Assembly: GCF_932526225.1 (NCBI RefSeq)
Contig: NC_064036.1
Span: forward strand, 17,444,953-17,508,952
Direction: 5' to 3'
Source of the DNA: Nematostella vectensis
Lineage: Eukaryota; Cnidaria; Anthozoa; Actiniaria; Edwardsiidae
Length of the DNA: 64,000 nucleotides
A program made the translations under genes and the position numbers. Position 1 is the stretch's first letter. Every line of letters begins with the position of its first letter. Shown here one piece after another: positions 37,200 to 51,600 of the stretch. The notes under the pieces were generated by a model. The model had not been told where the DNA came from. It saw only the letters and a program-made list of their open reading frames with translations, and did not search any database.

Positions 37200-37221
37200 T
37201 TCCTGTTTTCCTGTTTTCCTG

Positions 37222-37249
<28 letters not shown>
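37200..37249. repeat. CCTGTTTT repeats and poly-T tract
   Basis: Three copies of CCTGTTTT run into about 30 T residues. It might be the tail of an old retroposed copy on the minus strand or plain slippage. Confidence 0.7.
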
Positions 37250-37254
<5 letters not shown>

Positions 37255-38762
37255 GCCTCCAAAGGCGGAGTGTAGGTTTTTCGTGACGTCGCAAAGGGAG
37301 CATGAGATAAAAAAAAAATAGATAAAACCTTTTTGCCACCGGTGACAGCGAGACACAAAACACTGATTCAGAAAACGCGCCCAAATATCGGCCTTGCTCA
37401 ATCATCGTCTGAAGAAAAAAAGAAGAAATATTAAGTCGTCCCCTAAGCAACCAAAAATATCGTTAAAATAATGATACTACAGGGTTGACTTCAAGAGGAC
37501 ACTCAACGCTGTTTTGCCCAGACTTGGATGTGAGTGCTGTTTTTTGAACTTATTTAACATGTCAAAAAAGGTCAAGCTGATAGTGCCGACACCTTAGTGC
37601 CACTATGGCGATAACATCGCTCGCTCGCGAAACACTCAAAACCATTCCAAGTTATAGGCCCTATAGAATAAGACTTTAAAACACAGAAGATCCCATAATT
37701 ATAAGGGAAGAACTCGAATCACATAGTCAATTCTTTTTTGTTTTTCGAAACTGAAAAAGGATGTTATCAAATCGGGGACCTGGCAACACCTAGGCAAGTA
37801 ACAGTGATATTTTTCCCTCCCAGATTTTATTATCACAGGTTTCTATCACATCTTACTCTAAAGATAATATAAAATACAATTTCAATCCATACCCATCAAG
37901 CTTTCAACGACTCTGATGATCCTTCGTCAGGTAGTATAAAACTCACAAACACATATAAAGTTACTGCGTAAAATGGTGGTTTATTGTATGAAACAGTTAG
38001 TAAGTAACCATTAGACGGGTAGCCGTTCGTCTAGGGTGTCACCAGTAGCTATTACATGTCGAACACGCACGACCACTTAGTACCAGCAACAAAGAAATAA
38101 AAAAAAACTGCAGCCAGGCTTTTCGATAAGTTTGAGTAAACAGCCACAGGGGCAATTCAACACTGGAAAATTTCGTACTAGTGTTGGGGGTGGAAACTCT
38201 AATCCAGTTTGTAATAGAGGATTACAAGCGAAACGAGCGACGCAATTCAAAGTGAAACTAAAATATAAACTAAAAAAAAGAACCACGGCAAGGATTTGAG
38301 TTTAAACCTAAGTTTAATAATCTATTTCACCACATCAAGCGTATAAAATACTCTTAGCTCAGCCGAATACTATATTTCAGTTGACCGTGTTACCTAAAAT
38401 CGAAAACTACAGAGCTATGCTATACCTGGAAAAAGCTAATGGTTTGTATAATGCTACGAGAAAAAAAAAGACGCTAAGGACGATGGGAAACATGCGAGAC
38501 ATGCGCAAAGCATACCTTAATAGAAATAACCGCTGATTGGCACTGATATCGAGAAAATGAGGTTACTTCACTGCTTTTTAGCAATTTTCAGCAAACTTTC
38601 AGCAAATATGATTCCATTCTGCATATGTACTGTTTTTCTTTCTTTTTTGTTTTGTTTTGACAAGTGTTGCTAACGTTTCAAACACCGGCGATCTCATGGC
38701 GGCAAAAGTTAGCATAAAACATAAAACATAAAAGTTAACATAACGGGGTGCCTGAGTTTTGT

Positions 38763-38818
38763 TATATATATATTTATATGTGTATATGTATGTTATGTTA
38801 TATATATATATATTATAT
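38763..38818. repeat. TA/TG microsatellite
   Basis: Alternating TATATA with TGTATATG variants. Simple repeat, likely length-polymorphic. Confidence 0.8.
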
Positions 38819-41107
38819 AGAAAACAAAAAGCACAGGCAATCTAAAAATTTTTTTTTTTCTGATAATGCAAGCGTTCAACACTACTCTTTTTGATGGTAA
38901 AGTATTATTGGGGTGACCACATTCAACAACCCTCTTCCACTCCAAACTACTTCTTGTATGTAGGATATGAAAATGTAGGGTTTCATTAGCGAAATTGAAA
39001 GGATGGCTGATAGAGGCAACCTATTAGAATACTCAAAGTGTACTAAATCTACTGGATTGTTTACACTCGAATTTCGTGTCTTTTTTAGCAATATTGGGGA
39101 CTTATCCCCTCCTAAAGGAGCCTTTAGCTTCAAGTAGATATCCCCACGTCGGTACATTACATGCCTAAGTTCAACCTTCAGTTAAGGTGCACCCATGTTA
39201 CATAGTCTTTGTTAAAGACGTAGATCCTCAAATGTTAAGCTTTCCTGATGCAAAACAAAAGTTCCAGCCTGGTCCTAGTTTTTAACGAAGCCTGGGCTAC
39301 GCTTAAATGTGATTGGACAGTTTACTAGAGGGTACGCTTTCAGAAAGCCATTCTACTGGGAGGATACATGTCGTCGAGCTAAAGCTTGCTGCACAAATAC
39401 ATGCGCCGTTAGAAGACCCCACCTGGAAAGATGTCCTCAAAAGGGCTAAGTAGAGCTCATCTGAACTCGAGTTGGCCAAATTGCAGTTGTACAGCTGCCG
39501 CATGCTACTGTATCGAGAGAGTACTCATTTGGGGTTACCGGGGGAAGTTTCCAGTTGGCCTGGCAACCTTTTTTGATGTTTAAAACACTGAAATTTTGCT
39601 CCAAGATCGCTACAAAAAAGTAGCCATGTTACTGTATCTTTCAGGCTTGGGATAGGGAAAGCATTTGTTAAAAAAATGAGGTAAATGGGCTAGATGAAGT
39701 TACCAATGCCGAATTGATATGGATCGGATTGCTATTTGTTTGATCTTGATGGCTTAATCATGTTTGCTTAAGGTGTTTAAAAAACTCTCTTAATAAGGCT
39801 CCAGTGAGTCCTTAAGACGATAAAAGGACAAGTGAACAAGATCTTTTCGCACATCATGCACAGTTTTCCATCGTAGTTTTTGTTAAATCTTTTTACTGTT
39901 ACGCCGAGAAATTAAATATGTCAAATATACCCTTGGCTTAGTTAAAATAACGAAGCATTAACTTTAAGAAAAACACTTGCTCTCTTTTGTTGCAGCAAGC
40001 GAAAAGTAAACATCTCTAAACCTACCGCCCAAATTATTATAACCTCCCAGTACGGCTTTCCTGCCGAGAAAATAGACAACAATACAGAAATGAGTTTGTT
40101 TTTCATATATTTATACGCCCAACTCATTCGTAATGCCTTTTTAATATCTGTTGGCTATTGTTTGGACTATGTTATTGTAGCAATCAACGTCATATAGACC
40201 CCTGCTCAGATGCTGCAAAACAAAAGGAGAAAACCCAAACTTTTCAACAAAGTACACGTGTTTCAAATGATTATTATGAACAGCACGCTGAACAAATATA
40301 CCCCAACATCTAAAAAGAACTTTCGCGGCGAAAATCCAAGGCCTTGTTGGTAGGCATGAGTAAATTTTATAGGTTAAACCTACTCCTCCCTTTAAACGAG
40401 ATAATTTTCGAATTTAAGAGTCGTTAGCGAGCCCCACGCTTCATGACACGTTGTGTTGTGTTGACACACGGGTTCTGAATAATTTCATCAAATAATTCAG
40501 ACAAAATGATTATTTTGGAGCCATTTAAAAACGTTTTCCCGACACATTTTATACGGCATTCTTATGCAAATTAGGTGCATTTCAAGTGATTTTTTTGACA
40601 AAAGTAGACGATTTTAAAGAGCTCGCAAAAAAGTAAAAATGCAGCTGGAGAGAATGTTAAACAGTAAATACATATGCATGAAGATTTGAGAAAGCTCACT
40701 TATCAAGCTAATTGACGTGTTGATCTAAATCAATTATTTCAGAGCACGGCAAAGTTCAGTATAGTTCTTATAGTTTAAAAGACCAAGATCTCAGCTCTTA
40801 GCTTAAGAGGTATGCGTATAATCTCCTAATTCTAAAAGGACTTTTGATATGAGGATTTTTTGAGATTATTCTTCGCGAGTCTATTTCAACTCAAAAGTTG
40901 CTACTTAAAATGCACCAACAACACCGAATTATATGGTTCAGAACTTTAAGCTACGGTTCTCAAATCTTTTAATCAATATAAAAATGTGCCAAGTTGTATA
41001 CTTTCTGAAACTGAGGAAAGTCCCATTCAAAAATAAATAAAAAAAAAACTTGCTATGCTAGTTATCAAAAGAAGTGACGTTAAACTGAAAGGCATTTCCA
41101 CGCGTAG

Positions 41108-41185
41108 TATCCTGGGTGTTTGAGGCTTCAAGCTTCGCTCAAATCGTGGTCGCCGCGAAGCTCGGAGCCTCTGGTACCCAGGGTA
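41108..41185. mobile_element. Short palindromic MITE-like element
   Basis: A 78-bp segment bounded by TA whose halves are inverted copies: left TATCCTGGGTG, GAGGCTTCAAGCTTCGC; right, reversed, TACCCTGGGTAC, GAGGCTCCGAGCTTCGC. It would form an almost complete hairpin. Such elements are typically moved by a related transposase elsewhere in the genome. Confidence 0.65.
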
Positions 41186-42791
41186 CAGTAGAGAATACTT
41201 AAGGCATAAATAAACAAACACGTTTCTAGACGACTCTAGCCGGGTAGTTTTTGTACGCTACCGTCACATCAGCGGTTTTATTTTATAATAGCATGCGATT
41301 CGTCTAATTTTTCGGGGGGAGAACAAAACTTTACAAAGATGGAAACGGGTGAACTTCCCGTCATTGTCAGTCTTTCGATTAAAAAAATCAATTCTTTTAC
41401 TCTTAATTTTTTTTCCTTGGTAAAATAGGAACCGCTATTTTAATAGCATTGCAAAACAGGTTAAAGATTCAAGATTTCTTTGAATAACTCGATTTTCTAT
41501 TAAAAAATCAAAAGGCACTACTACCTTGAAGCAATACTTCAAATTGCAAGATTCACCGAGTTTTTTTTTTCTTTGACACCCCTAATGTAGGACGGTCGGG
41601 AGGAAAAGGGGTACTCATCATCATCATCCCTTATTGTCCCGACATTTAACCACTTCTTTAACAAAATGGTATCAGAAACATTTAAAAAGCTGTTGCTTTT
41701 GATTGAGGAGTGAGAGGAGGGACGTTTTTGTTTTAGCGATAAGGGGACTTCATACGAGGGCGTTGACAACCAAGAAAGGCGATGCGAGGCGTGAAACAGA
41801 CGTTTCTAGGATATTTAGTGTCATGCTTTCTTTTCTTCATTGTTGGCGATGTAAAAAAATAACAGATATCCTTATAAGATAAGATCTGTTAGTTTGACAA
41901 TGATAAAACTTTTTTTTTATTTTTCAGTCTTATTTCACACACGAGCTGGGTTTAAAACCACTATATCATCTTCTAGTTATATGTACACACCCAAGTCCTA
42001 GTCGCCTAGATTCAAGTTTGTTCCATATAAATAGTGTCCTCTCGGTGCGTTTCTAGTTTGGTTTACCTGAATAAGCTCAGTTCGTAGAAATTCCTTTCCA
42101 GTACTGGAATCTGAATAGAAAGAGCAAGAGTAAAAAATGTGGAGGTACCATACTTGATACTTGGGACCGTTCAGAGCCCACCCCCCCTCCCCCTCGACCA
42201 CACGAGAACAAAAGGTCCACTTCCGAACCACATAGATATTACCGAAATTTACATTTTTTTTTCCTGATTTAAATAAAGACAAATTCAAATATGCCTCGGA
42301 TGTACACTGTCACAGCACCAGATATGAAACCAAATAAAAACATCTCACATCTTTTTTTTCATTATTATCAGATATCATGTAATATGAGCTATGAGAATGA
42401 GCTAAATAAATATTATTAACCCCCTTTCTCAAACACAATTCAGAAAGGACACCTTTGTGCAATTCTTACCATTTTTAGTAATATTGGATTCTGTCATTGT
42501 TATATTAACCTATATTAGCTTAAGAGAGGCACGAGTTTAACATCAACAACAAGGTTTAATCAAAGATGGTGGACTTTCTCAAGTCCGGGATGTTCACAGG
42601 GTTACCATACATAAAACAGGGTTCCCAAAAATAACTAAATTATAGCAAAATACTACAGTCATGATATTATTGTTTAACGTAATAATTTGATGTGCAAGGG
42701 CGGTGGAGCATCCATCTTACAATGGATGGAGTGGATTGAAGCTCGTATATAAGATCTGCAACCAATTTACCATACTACATCTCTTGCATCT
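41186..42791. other. Intergenic, nothing recognised
   Basis: AT-rich with a C-rich patch at 42178-42195. No exon is supported on either strand. Confidence 0.4.
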
Positions 42792-45412
42792 TTCATGACA
42801 CACCTCTTATAAGCCCTTCATGACACACCCCCTATAAGCCCTTCATGACACCCCCCTATAAGCCCCTTCATGACACACCCCATATAAGCCCCTTCATGAC
42901 ACACCCCCTATAAGCCCCTTCATGACACACCCCTTATAAGCCTCTTCATGACACACCCCATATAAGCCCCTTCATGACACACCCCCTATAAGCCCTTCAT
43001 GACACACCCCTTATAAGCCCCTTCATGACACACGCCCTTATAAGCCCCTTCATGACACACCCCCCATTTAAGCCCCTTCATGACACACCCCCTATAAGCC
43101 CCTTCATGACACACCCCCTATAAGCCCTTCATGACACACACCCTATAAGCCTCTTCATGACACACCCCCTATAAGCCCTTCATGACACACACCCTATAAG
43201 CCCTTCATGACACACACCCTATAAGCCCTTCATGACACACCCCCTATAAGCCCTTCATGACACACCCCCTATAAGCCCCTTCATGACACACCCCCTATAA
43301 GCCCTTCATGACACACCCATTTAAGCCCCTTCATGACACACCCTATAAGCCCCTTCATGACACACCCCCTATAAGCCCCTTCATGACACACCCCTTATAA
43401 GCCCTTTCATGACACACCCCCTATAAGCCCCTTCATGACACCCCCCTATAAGCCCCTTCATGACACACCCCATATAAGCCCTTCATGACACACCCCCTAT
43501 AAGCACCTTCATGACACACACCCATTTAAGCCCCTTCATGAAACATGCCCCATAAGCCCTTCATGACACACCCCCTATAAGCCCCTTCATGACACACCCT
43601 ATATAAGCCCCTTCATGACACACCCCCTATAAGCCCCTTCATGACACACACCCTATAAGCCCTTCATGACACACACCCTATAAGCCCCTTCATGACACAC
43701 GCCCTATAAGCCCTTCATGACACACCCCTTATAATTCCCTTCATGACACACCCCCTATAAGCCCTTCATGACACTCCCCCTATAAGCCCCTCCATGACAC
43801 ACACCCTATAAGCCCCTTCATGACACGCCCCCAATAAACCACTTCATGACACACCCCATATAAGCCCTTCATGACACACCCCCTATAAGCCCTTCATGAC
43901 ACACCCCCTATAAGCCCCTTCATGACACACCCCCTATAAGCCCCTTCATGACACACGCCCTATAAGCCTCTTCATGACACACCCCCTATAAGCCCCTTCA
44001 TGACACACCCCCTATAAGCCCCTTCATGACACACGCCCTATAAGCCCCTTCATGACACACGCCCTATAAGCCCTTCATGACACGCCCCCTATAAGCCCCT
44101 TAATGACACACCCCCTATAAGCCCCTTCATGACACACCCCTTATAAGCCTCTTCATGACACACCCCCCTAAAAGCCCTTCATGACACACCCCCTATAAGC
44201 CCCTTCATGACACACGCCCTATAAGCCCCTTCATGACACACCCCCTATAAGCCCCTTCATGACACACCCCTTATAAGCCTCTTCATGACACACCCCCCTA
44301 AAAGCCCCTTCATGACACCCCCCTATAAGCCCCTTCATGACACACCCCCTATAAGCCCCTTAATGACACACCCCCTATAAGCTCCTTCATGACACAACCC
44401 CTATAAGCCCCTTCATGACACACCCCCTATAAGCCCCTTCATGACACACCCTATAAGCCCTTCATGACACACCCCCTATAAGCCCCTTCACGACACACTC
44501 CCTATAAGCCCCTTCATGACACACCCATACAAGCCCTTCATGACACACGCCCTATAAGCCCTTCATGATACACCCCTATAAGCCCTTCATGACACACCCC
44601 CTATAAGCCCTTCATGACACACCCCCTATAAGTCCCTTCATGACACACACCCTATAAGCCCTTCATGATACACCCCTATAAGCCCTTCATGATACACCCC
44701 TATAAGCCCTTCATGACACACCCCCTATAAGCCCCTTCATGACACGCCCCCAATAAGCCTCTTCATGACACACCCCCTATAAGCCCTTCATGACAAACCC
44801 CTTATAAGCCCCTTCATGACACACCCCCTATAAGCCCCTTCATGACACACCCCCTATAAGCACCTTCATGACACACCCCCTATAAGCCCCTTCATGACAC
44901 ATGCCCTATAAGCCCTTCATGACACACCCCCTATAAGCCCCTTCATGACACACCCCCTATAAGCACCTTCATGACACATGCCCTATAAGCCCCTTCATGA
45001 CACATGCCCTATAAGCCCTTCATGACACACCCCCTATAAGCACCTTCATGACACACACCCATTTAAGCCCTTTCATGACACATGCCCTATAAGCCCCTTC
45101 ATGACACACCCCCTATAAGCCCCTTCATGACACACCCCTTATAAGCCCCTTCATGACACACCCCCTATAAGCCCCTTCATGACACACCCCTTATAAGCCC
45201 CTTCATGACACACACCCTATAAGCCCCTTCATGACACACCCCCTATAAGCCCCTTCATGACACACCCCCTATAAGCCCTTCATGACACAACCCCTATAAG
45301 CCCCTTCATGACACACCCCTTATAAGCCCCTTCATGACACACCCCATATAAGCCCTTCATGACACACCCCCTATAAGCCCATTCATGACACACCCCGTAT
45401 AAGCCCCTTCAT
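42792..45412. repeat. 26-bp minisatellite, about 100 copies
   Basis: The unit is CCCCTATAAGCCCCTTCATG plus ACACAC, with 24-27 bp variants (CATTTAAG, ACGCCC, CTTATAAG). It lies 220 bp past the stop of the NOXRED1-like gene and about 110 bp past its candidate polyadenylation signal. No long open frame runs through it. Confidence 0.95.
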
Positions 45413-45520
45413 AGACTAATGGGCGTGTCCCAGGGGGCTACGCGCTTCTCTGTTCATGTGTACGAATGGCAAAAACACTCGATACTAAGCGTCATTGTAA
45501 AAGTAGGGCCTCCTAACTAT

Positions 45521-45526
45521 TTTATT
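45521..45526 (-). promoter_or_regulatory. Candidate polyadenylation signal of the NOXRED1-like gene
   Basis: AATAAA on the minus strand 110 bp after the stop, in the gap between the gene and the 26-bp array. Confidence 0.5.
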
Positions 45527-45635
45527 CCCTTGCCAACTTTATCAGCACCAATAATAGAATGAGACTCTGGTCTAGCAAGTGAATCTCGTGACTCTCATTA
45601 ATTTCTTTATAGTAGTCATTGCGATAAGGGGTAAC

Positions 45636-48600
45636 TTACTTGTCAAAAATAGCCTTGTATCTCTTGATGAACATCCGTCTTACGACCCCGTCCAACTGGG
45701 TAAGTCTTCTACCCACATTACTCTCCCGCTTGCTTACAAGACCAAGGTCAAACAATGGAAAACACCTGTATTAAAATCACACACAAGGGAAATGAAAAGA
45801 TTGCGGTACAAACAAATGATCAGATTGCAGCATTGGCAAAACAAGGGGAGAGCAAGTCATTCCATCTGGCTCCTCCTCAAACAAGCAAATGATCAAATTG
45901 CAGAACAAGTGAATGATCAGACTGCAGTACATATCAATTAGTCAAACTTGTTTTAACCCTTTTACTCCTGGGTACTTTTGAGCAAAATTATGAGACAGAC
46001 TGAAAACAGGAACCTTCCCACCTATTTCAAGTCCAACACTACCAGTTAAGTTAAGCTACCGCTGACCTAAGACGGTATGCCTTGAAGTTTCCAACAATAC
46101 ACTGCACTGGTACAGCCTGTTGCTTACAACAGTTTTGCTTGTAATTTGGTTAAAAATTACAGCTTTTTTACATCTGTAGAGTGCCGTAGGACATAATAAA
46201 GTCTATTTGGGCGTAATTAATGCTGTGTTTATGGATGTTTGCACGCTGAGGTTGATTTAATGGGATAACTCCTTGCTTGGGTTTCACCGAGTGGGAAAGG
46301 AATTTTCTAGTGAATGGCCTCATACTCTCCAATGTGGAACATCTTTGCTACCCAACCTTATTCAAAATTTTTTTTCAGGCTTTTAGCATTGGTTATTGTG
46401 GCTGATGGCTAAAAATGGGACCTGACGGAGGCGCAAGAAAGCAATCTGTGTTTGCTTCTCTCTATTTGTAGTTCGGAATTTCGTGTCTTTTTTGGTAAAA
46501 AAGGTTTCTGAGTTTAAGCATTTGTTTACGGATTGGTCAGAAATCAAGGTTAATATTTTGCAATGGAGCCAATTCTATTACATTGATTGGATGCGCTTTT
46601 GAAGGTCGTCTATGCCTTGAATGAATCCATGAGTATCCGGGTCTGGTGATGTTTAGTTTGCATTTCTGACGTTTTAGGGTTGGGCCTATATTTTACGGGC
46701 CCTGAGGACGTTATAGTAACGAAAGACTTAAAAACTGTCGTTTTTCTAGCTCACTCGGTCATTTCCTTATTAGGCATTACATACCATATTTGGGAGTCCG
46801 CTACAATCATTTTTTCGCTTTTTTATAGGTCTAGAGCTTTGTAAGTCGAGAATTTCCACGTTAACTTGCAGGAATTCGTGTTTACTACGATTTTGCTGGC
46901 AGCCATTTTGGAAATGGAGCCTACAATGCTGGACAAAACTGTTGTCGCCTTTTTTGATTTCTCACGTTTTAGAATATTACAGGTCTCCCGCGCGCTCGCA
47001 CCAGGCTCTTCGAGACCATTCGATAATCAGATTGCAGCATTGGCAAACAAAGTCAAGGGGAGAGCAGGCCTTTCCTTCCCCCCTTAGGGCCTGAAGCACA
47101 TGATATTGTTCGGACTCCAGCGACTTCTCAAACCACTGGCGAAACAAGGGGGGGGGGGGGGGCTTTAAGGAAACCCCGCTATTCCCCTTTCATATTTTGA
47201 GTATGCAGGCTTTATTCCACCATGATCCACAAAGCCGGCAAAAAAAACATATTTTGAACCATGGGTGATGTTTTTCGGAAAGAGGCAGAAACAGGCAAGA
47301 GAGGAAGGGGTACTTTGGCTATCAAACTAAAATGTCAGATATGCAAGTGTGACTGATAAAAGACATACTCATCATTTTTAAGGTCATCCTTCATCGCGAA
47401 GATTGGCACATCTGCCATGACATCAGCTACGGTAAGCGCGTCGCCCATGTTGTCCGTGGGGCCCCAACCCAGGACAATGGTGTTACAAAATCTGAAATTA
47501 TACATCGCTATCAGCCTAAAGCAAGGAAAGGACATCTCGTTGGCAGTCTTATAGATGTTGGTCACTTATCATAATTATTAAATAAACCCCTTCTAGCGGC
47601 TGGGATACCAGTGGATAATGTCCAATGATGAGAAATGGTACAAAAAATAAACAGCTAGCCGAGAAGCGAAGCTTCGAGGGCAACTGTAAATTTTGAGGAC
47701 TATTTCTTATCCGCGGACATTAACTGTTTTGCGACAATAACTGTTTTGTGACACGAGCTTAATAGCTAGTGTAATTCCATCGTGTTCTCGATACACACTA
47801 AAGCTTCTTTGCCACGCTTATTGCCTAGTGACGTTGTACCAATTAGATGCAGTACCGGTCTCGAACATATGCACAGTTTTTATCATTTATTTCATCCTTC
47901 GTGGCCTACTTCACAAAACTGTCAAGGTGGCTACGGTAGCGCGCGTCGTATCAGATATCATTTTCTCGCATCCTTATTGGATTACTTCACAAAACTGTCA
48001 GGGTTGCCACAGTAGCGCAAGTCGTATCCGATATCATTTTTCTCGCATCCTTATTGGCCTACTTCACAAAACTGTCAAGGTGGCCGTGGTAGCGCGCGTC
48101 GTATCAGATATCATTTTCTCGCATCCTTATTGGCTTACTTCACAAAACTGTCAGGGTGGCCACAGTAGCGCACGTCGTATCCGATATCATTTTTCTCGCA
48201 TCCTTATTGGCCTACTTCACAAAACTGTCAAGGTGGCCGTGGTAGCGCGCGTCGTATCCGATATTATTTTCTCGCATCCTTATTGGCTTACTTCACAAAA
48301 CTGTCAAGGTGGCCACGGTAGCGCGCGTCGTATCCGATATCATTTTCTCGCACCCTTATTGGTTTTCTTCACAAAACTGTCAGGGTTGCCACAGTAGCGC
48401 AAGTCGTATCCGATATCATTTTCTCGCATCCTTATTCGCTTATTTCACAAAACTGTCGTGGTGGCCACGGTAGCGCGCGTCGTATCCGATATCATTTTCT
48501 TGCATCCTTATTCGCTTATTTCACAAAACTGTCAAGGTGGCCATGGTAGCGCGCGTCGTATCAGATATCATTTTCTCGCATCCTTATTGGCTTACTTCAC

Positions 48601-51600
48601 AAAACTGTCAGGGTGGCCACAGTAGCGCACGTCGTATCCGATATCATTTTTCTCGCATCCTGATTGGCTTACTTCACAAAATTGTCAAGGTGGCCACGGT
48701 AGCGCGCGTCGTATCCGATATTATTTTCTCGCATCCTTATTGGCTTACTTCACAAAACTGTCAAGGTGGCCACGGTAGCGCGCGTCGTATCCGATATCAT
48801 TTTCTCGCACCCTTATTGGTTTTCTTCACAAAACTGTCAAGGTGGCCACGGTAGCGCGCGTTGTATCAAATATATCATTTTGCTCGCATCCTTATTGGCA
48901 TACTTCACAAAACTGTCAGGGTGGCCACGGTAGCGCGCGTCGTATCAGATATCATTTTGCTCGCATCCTGATTGGCTTACTTCACAAGACTGTCAGGGTG
49001 GCCACGGTAGCGCGCGTCGTATCAGATATCATTTTGCACGCATCCTTATTGGCCTACTTCACAAAACTGTCAGGGTTGCCACGGTAGCGCGCGTCGTATC
49101 AGATATCATTTTCTCGCATCCTGATTTGCCTACTTCACAAAACTGTCAAGGTGGCTCAAGGTGGCCACGGTAGCGTGCGTCTCACTTTGTCCAGGAGTGC
49201 ATCGGCGTAAGAATGTAATATAGAAAAAGGGGAAAAGACCGTATTTTTCGTGAAACTCGTTTAATACTGCCCAACATTTCCGAGAGCCTGTTTATTGTGG
49301 CTAAAAGCAAGAGTTGAGTGTCGTGAAAAAATGCGCCCCGGTAAATGTAAAACCGTTTCATTACCTGACCACCTCGGCCTTCACCAACCCTTTCATTGTG
49401 CACATGTTGATGAACATGAACAGTGCAATAACACCCCACTGGGCGTCTGTCTGAACTACGGGATCTGTTAAGAAAAAGCATCACATTCATCGCATTTCAT
49501 TGACGCAGTCATTCCCAAGTATCCCTTACTTGCTAGTCTCATTTAGGCAAATTCTACCTCTTTTTTGTTCTACTTGTGATAGGCCTAGATACATAATTCC
49601 CGAAAAATGGTCTAAAAATTTTTCCGGAATTTCCCCCCAAAATGTCTAAAAATCCCGAATTTGTCTCTAAAAATCCCGATTTCTCCCCTAAAAATCTCGA
49701 ATTTTCTTTTTTTTCATAAATATGCCATTCCTCCCTTAATTATAAAAAATATATCTTTATCTTATGTTTTTTTTTATTTATTGTACATGTATAAATGCAC
49801 AATTCAGCATTATTCGCATCGAAAGCAATAACTTTCCACGATTTACACATGTTTTACAAACTAAACTCACTTCTAAATACTGACTTCTAACTGGTGTCAC
49901 AATTTCAGTGTCTTGTGGCATATACAACAATTGCAAAACGAACAATCTGCAACTAACTCGCAACTTCATACCGTCCCAAAAGTTAACGAGTATTAACCCT
50001 GAGCATCAAGGCCGCCTCGATATAGTCCTCCAGCGCATCATGCTGTTGATCCCCAAACATCGTGGCCAACAGGGAAAAAACTCTCTCAGCAGCTGCAGAT
50101 GATGGCTGTACGAGCGCGATTCGTTGGACTGCAGCAGACCATGCAAGGAGTTCTTGACTTACTGCTTTCCACCATGGCCAGATGTCTGCCTGAGGGTCAA
50201 AGTCATCGGGGATGTCTGCAGCTTTCACGAGGTACATCGGCAGCTCCGTCCTTAGCGACTGGATCTCGTTGTTGTTCAGAAATGGTACTTCATCCAGCTG
50301 GTCGATGTCTGCAGCGTTTGGTCGAGACACTTTCACATACTTTGGGTTGAAAAGTCGTGCTGCTTTAAATACCCGGACGGATTTTGCCACCACTGCGTCA
50401 TTAACCAACGTCTGGGAGTAGTAATCAAATGCCGGCACAAGGCACTCTCTCACGGCATACTGGTACCACCTGCGTTGATCGGCGACATTCATAGGAAACA
50501 TCTGTTGAAGGGTGTTTGCAATTGTAGGAAAGTTCTGCACGTGGATAAACGCACCTAGCTCCTCTAACTTCTCAAATGCAATGAAAACCAAAGCGCCGTC
50601 TCCCTCTAAAGTATAGGTCGCTTTAACAAACTTCTCAAGCTCCATAAGGGCTGCAAACTCAACCCTTAGCTGAACTGGATTGTGTAGTAGTGCATCGGAT
50701 AGCTTCTGCCGGGATGCTTTCGCGAACTCTTCGTCATGTGCAAGGAACGCAGGGACGTGCCCCCACTCCTCGAATACCACCTTGGCGCATTCCCACAGAC
50801 TCCACCATCGGGTCGAGTTGTATCGTGGCATAACCCTCCCGGTGAGTTTCTTCCACACACGTCTTCCTTTCATGCTGGTTGTAAAGATGATATTCCATGC
50901 CGACATGAACGGTGTCAAGGCTGGAGTGACTGACTTCACACCAACTCGGGCAAGAAAGTGGCAAATACATCCGACATCAAGCATGTCTGGATATAAAATT
51001 CGCACCGTCCTGAGCGCCTTGGTGTTCACTGGAGCTCTATCCCGCATTGCAGCTAACAGTTGACTCTGCAGCACATCCAGTTTCCTGTGAAGCACCTCGA
51101 TGATGATTCGAGCCAGCTCATCTCCATTGACTGAACTCTGGGTGAGCTGGAAACGAACAAGCCTAGACTTCGGCCCATTCATGAACAAAGCGTACTAGTA
51201 CCACAAGTGCCTCGCCATCTCTGGTGGTTCCGTCAAAGATTATACTGACATCTTCTTCTTCAATTCCCTTTCCAATGACTTGTACTCTTCTTCTAAAATG
51301 AATGGAATCAGCTGTCGCATATTCGAAGATGATGGAAGACTCATTCCTGCTTCCTCGAATATTTCTCTAAAGAACTCAACGCGATTTAGAGGTGTGCCGC
51401 TTTTTAGGAATGCTTGAACAACTTTGATGCGAAATACCCTTGTGGATGTCGAAAGGGTCTCGCCCTTTGGATGGTGTGCCTGGTCATATTTGTGCAATGC
51501 TTGAACAATGTCCTCTTTTCGCTTGCCTAGCTTCTTTAACTTTTCCTTGTTAAGCTCATGCTTTTTGCTCTTAACATGAACCTTCATGATGGACATTTTA

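Larger units (their letters stand above)
34333..41107. other. Sox upstream region, long non-coding stretch
   Basis: Nearly 7 kb, strongly AT-rich, where I see no coding exon. It contains a C tract (36730-36742), a poly-T tract preceded by CCTGTTTT repeats (37200-37249) and a TA-rich microsatellite (38763-38818). Being upstream of a developmental regulator it is a likely place for enhancers, but nothing in the sequence proves this. Confidence 0.4.

Noticed and set aside
45696-45737. A 42-bp intron inside the last NOXRED1-like exon
   Set aside because: GT and AG are present, but the segment reads in frame without a stop and its residues fill the expected spacing of the family, so reading through is simpler.
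45579-45941. 120-codon + strand frame
   Set aside because: It overlaps the last NOXRED1-like exon on the other strand, which fits a conserved family, and has no likeness of its own.
47782-49087. Open frames of up to 189 codons on the + strand
   Set aside because: Produced by the 75-bp array lying in an intron of the minus-strand gene; no family, and each unit only repeats the last.
50680-51063. 127-codon + strand frame
   Set aside because: Antisense shadow of the hAT transposase.
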